This document shows, one piece after another, positions 63,208-64,000 of a stretch of 64,000 nt of DNA. Position 1 is the stretch's first letter; every line of letters starts with the position of its first letter. The notes below the pieces were generated by a model. That model was given only the letters and a program-made list of their open reading frames with translations, was not told the origin of the DNA and searched no databases. Position numbers and translations under genes: made by a program. Source of the DNA: Oleispira sp963933055 (GTDB lineage: Bacteria; Pseudomonadota; Gammaproteobacteria; Pseudomonadales; Oceanobacteraceae); NCBI GenBank assembly GCA_963933055.1, contig CAWVSY010000009.1:15076-79075 (forward strand), read 5' to 3'.

Positions 63208-64000
63208 TAAGCACCCCCAGCTTTAGCAGTTGATAAGAACTTGCCAAACGCGTCATCGCCTAACCAAAAATTAACAAGGTTAGAAACACCACGACTGGTC
63301 AAAGTTGCACCTGATAAGCCATCAACGCTGTTCACATCGCCAGGAGCTGCTTTGCCCTTAACTACCTGAATCGCTAACTCACCTTGTGTATTATAAAGTT
63401 TTTTACCAACCCACTGAGCTTTCCAAGATGGATTATCCACCTCACCACCAAGACCTGGTGTTTCAGCATGAGAGTAAAAGCCCAAACCTACGATGGTTTC
63501 AAGATCGCCTTCAAGAGCGACAAAACCATACAAGGTAGACCACAAACCATAACCATGAATAGGAAGCACCATTGTTTCAATGTTGCCGTCTTTTTCAACA
63601 GTATAGATTGCCGCAAACTTCTCTAAACGCTTAATGCTAGCAATATCTTTTGCTGGATCAAGCTTTGAAGATAATGCGCTATCTTTTGAAGATTTTTTCT
63701 GATTAAACGCTTTCGGGTTATAACCTGCGGCTTTAATCTCAGCTAGCTCAGCATCCGTTGCATACGTGCTTGTTTCCAAGTTAACGATACGCGTCGTAAT
63801 CTGCTTAAACTGCTCTTCAATAGATTCACCTTCTTTGAGAAGGCCTGCTGCTGCCAAAATATTCTTGTTTTTATCCAACTGCTTATTAGCAACTTGCAAA
63901 GGTTTCAAAGAAACCGCTGCACCTGCAACAATAATGGAACAAACTAAACACAATAAAATGGCAACCAATAGTGTTTTTTGAATTGAATCGTTATTACTAG
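63207..64000 (-). CDS. nqrC: Na+-translocating NADH:quinone reductase subunit C, 5'-truncated by window
   Basis: The reading frame is open to the right edge: before the first internal TTG it encodes SNNDSIQKTL, as in NqrC N-termini, so the true start lies beyond 64000. The visible part has the N-terminal membrane helix (LLCLVCSIIVAGAAV), a periplasmic domain and the covalent FMN site SGAT (DGLSGATLTSRGV), where Thr carries FMN. Length so far is 264 codons, near the complete size. Confidence 0.96.
   Translation of the reverse strand, partial: SNNDSIQKTLLVAILLCLVCSIIVAGAAVSLKPLQVANKQLDKNKNILAAAGLLKEGESIEEQFKQITTRIVNLETSTYATDAELAEIKAAGYNPKAFNQKKSSKDSALSSKLDPAKDIASIKRLEKFAAIYTVEKDGNIETMVLPIHGYGLWSTLYGFVALEGDLETIVGLGFYSHAETPGLGGEVDNPSWKAQWVGKKLYNTQGELAIQVVKGKAAPGDVNSVDGLSGATLTSRGVSNLVNFWLGDDAFGKFLSTAKAGGA

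Noticed and set aside
1..64000. Mobile elements, prophage, CRISPR, toxin-antitoxin, tRNA
   Set aside because: I looked for transposase or integrase motifs, spaced direct repeats, paired small toxin-like ORFs and tRNA-type T-loop GTTCGA blocks with acceptor stems; none could be supported.

Overview
The window is chromosomal DNA of a marine-type gammaproteobacterium, most like the Oceanospirillales (Oleispira/Bermanella/Thalassolituus-like). This rests on gene content and conserved neighbourhoods, namely rnd-ycgL-ycgN, dnaX-ybaB-recR, Na+-translocating NQR, a 180-kDa NAD-glutamate dehydrogenase and rmf, together with moderate GC and frequent GTG/TTG starts. The species cannot be fixed from the sequence alone. 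I see no tRNA or 16S/23S/5S rRNA gene, insertion sequence, prophage, integrase or CRISPR array. Coding density is high.

Layout. 1-5.2 kb (minus strand): partial ycgN, ycgL, rnd, then recR-ybaB-dnaX with a programmed frameshift signal inside dnaX, the 4.5S RNA gene ffs and ybfE. 5.4-9.5 kb: a Lon-like AAA+ protease converges on an orphan hybrid histidine kinase. 9.6-15.6 kb (plus): a TPP-riboswitch thiamin operon, thiC-thiO-thiS-thiG-thiDE. 15.7-21.9 kb: a crotonase, a complete bufferin RiPP operon (bufA1-bufB-bufC, minus), a PP2C-kinase fusion, rlmJ and a small His-rich secreted protein. 22-24.5 kb: trmK, a CoA transferase and a DUF6172 protein. 24.7-28.4 kb: a 1233-residue surface protein that looks like a GlyGly-CTERM anchored protein fused to an outer-membrane beta-barrel. 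28.6-35.4 kb: an ammonium transporter behind a sigma-54-type promoter, rlmKL, rmf, pyrD, a DUF2835 gene and an RlmI-like methyltransferase. 35.5-40.3 kb: gdhB. 40.6-47.7 kb (plus): a six-gene MoxR/Bat operon. 47.7-52.7 kb: a thioesterase, a CheY-CheC-degenerate GGDEF trio, radD and a small membrane protein. 52.8-58 kb: a fatty-acyl desaturase, a crotonase and an acyl-CoA dehydrogenase divergent from a GlxA-type AraC regulator. 58-60.4 kb: a secreted sphingomyelinase-like enzyme with a ricin-B lectin tail, and an ORFan. 60.7-64 kb: nqrF, nqrE, nqrD and the 3' part of nqrC, cut by the window edge.

How the genes work together. Most of the window is housekeeping (replication/repair, rRNA modification, thiamin and pyrimidine synthesis, nitrogen and fatty-acid metabolism, sodium-based respiration). 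The accessory or poorly described parts are the bufferin operon, the surface/beta-barrel fusion, the PP2C-kinase fusion, the CheY-CheC-SSNQF module, the sphingomyelinase-lectin enzyme and the ORFan beside it. Regulatory DNA worth attention includes the dnaX frameshift cassette, the leader of amt (sigma-54 box running straight into a terminator hairpin), an 11-bp dyad between rlmKL and rmf, and dyads in front of bufA1 and of the GlxA-type regulator.
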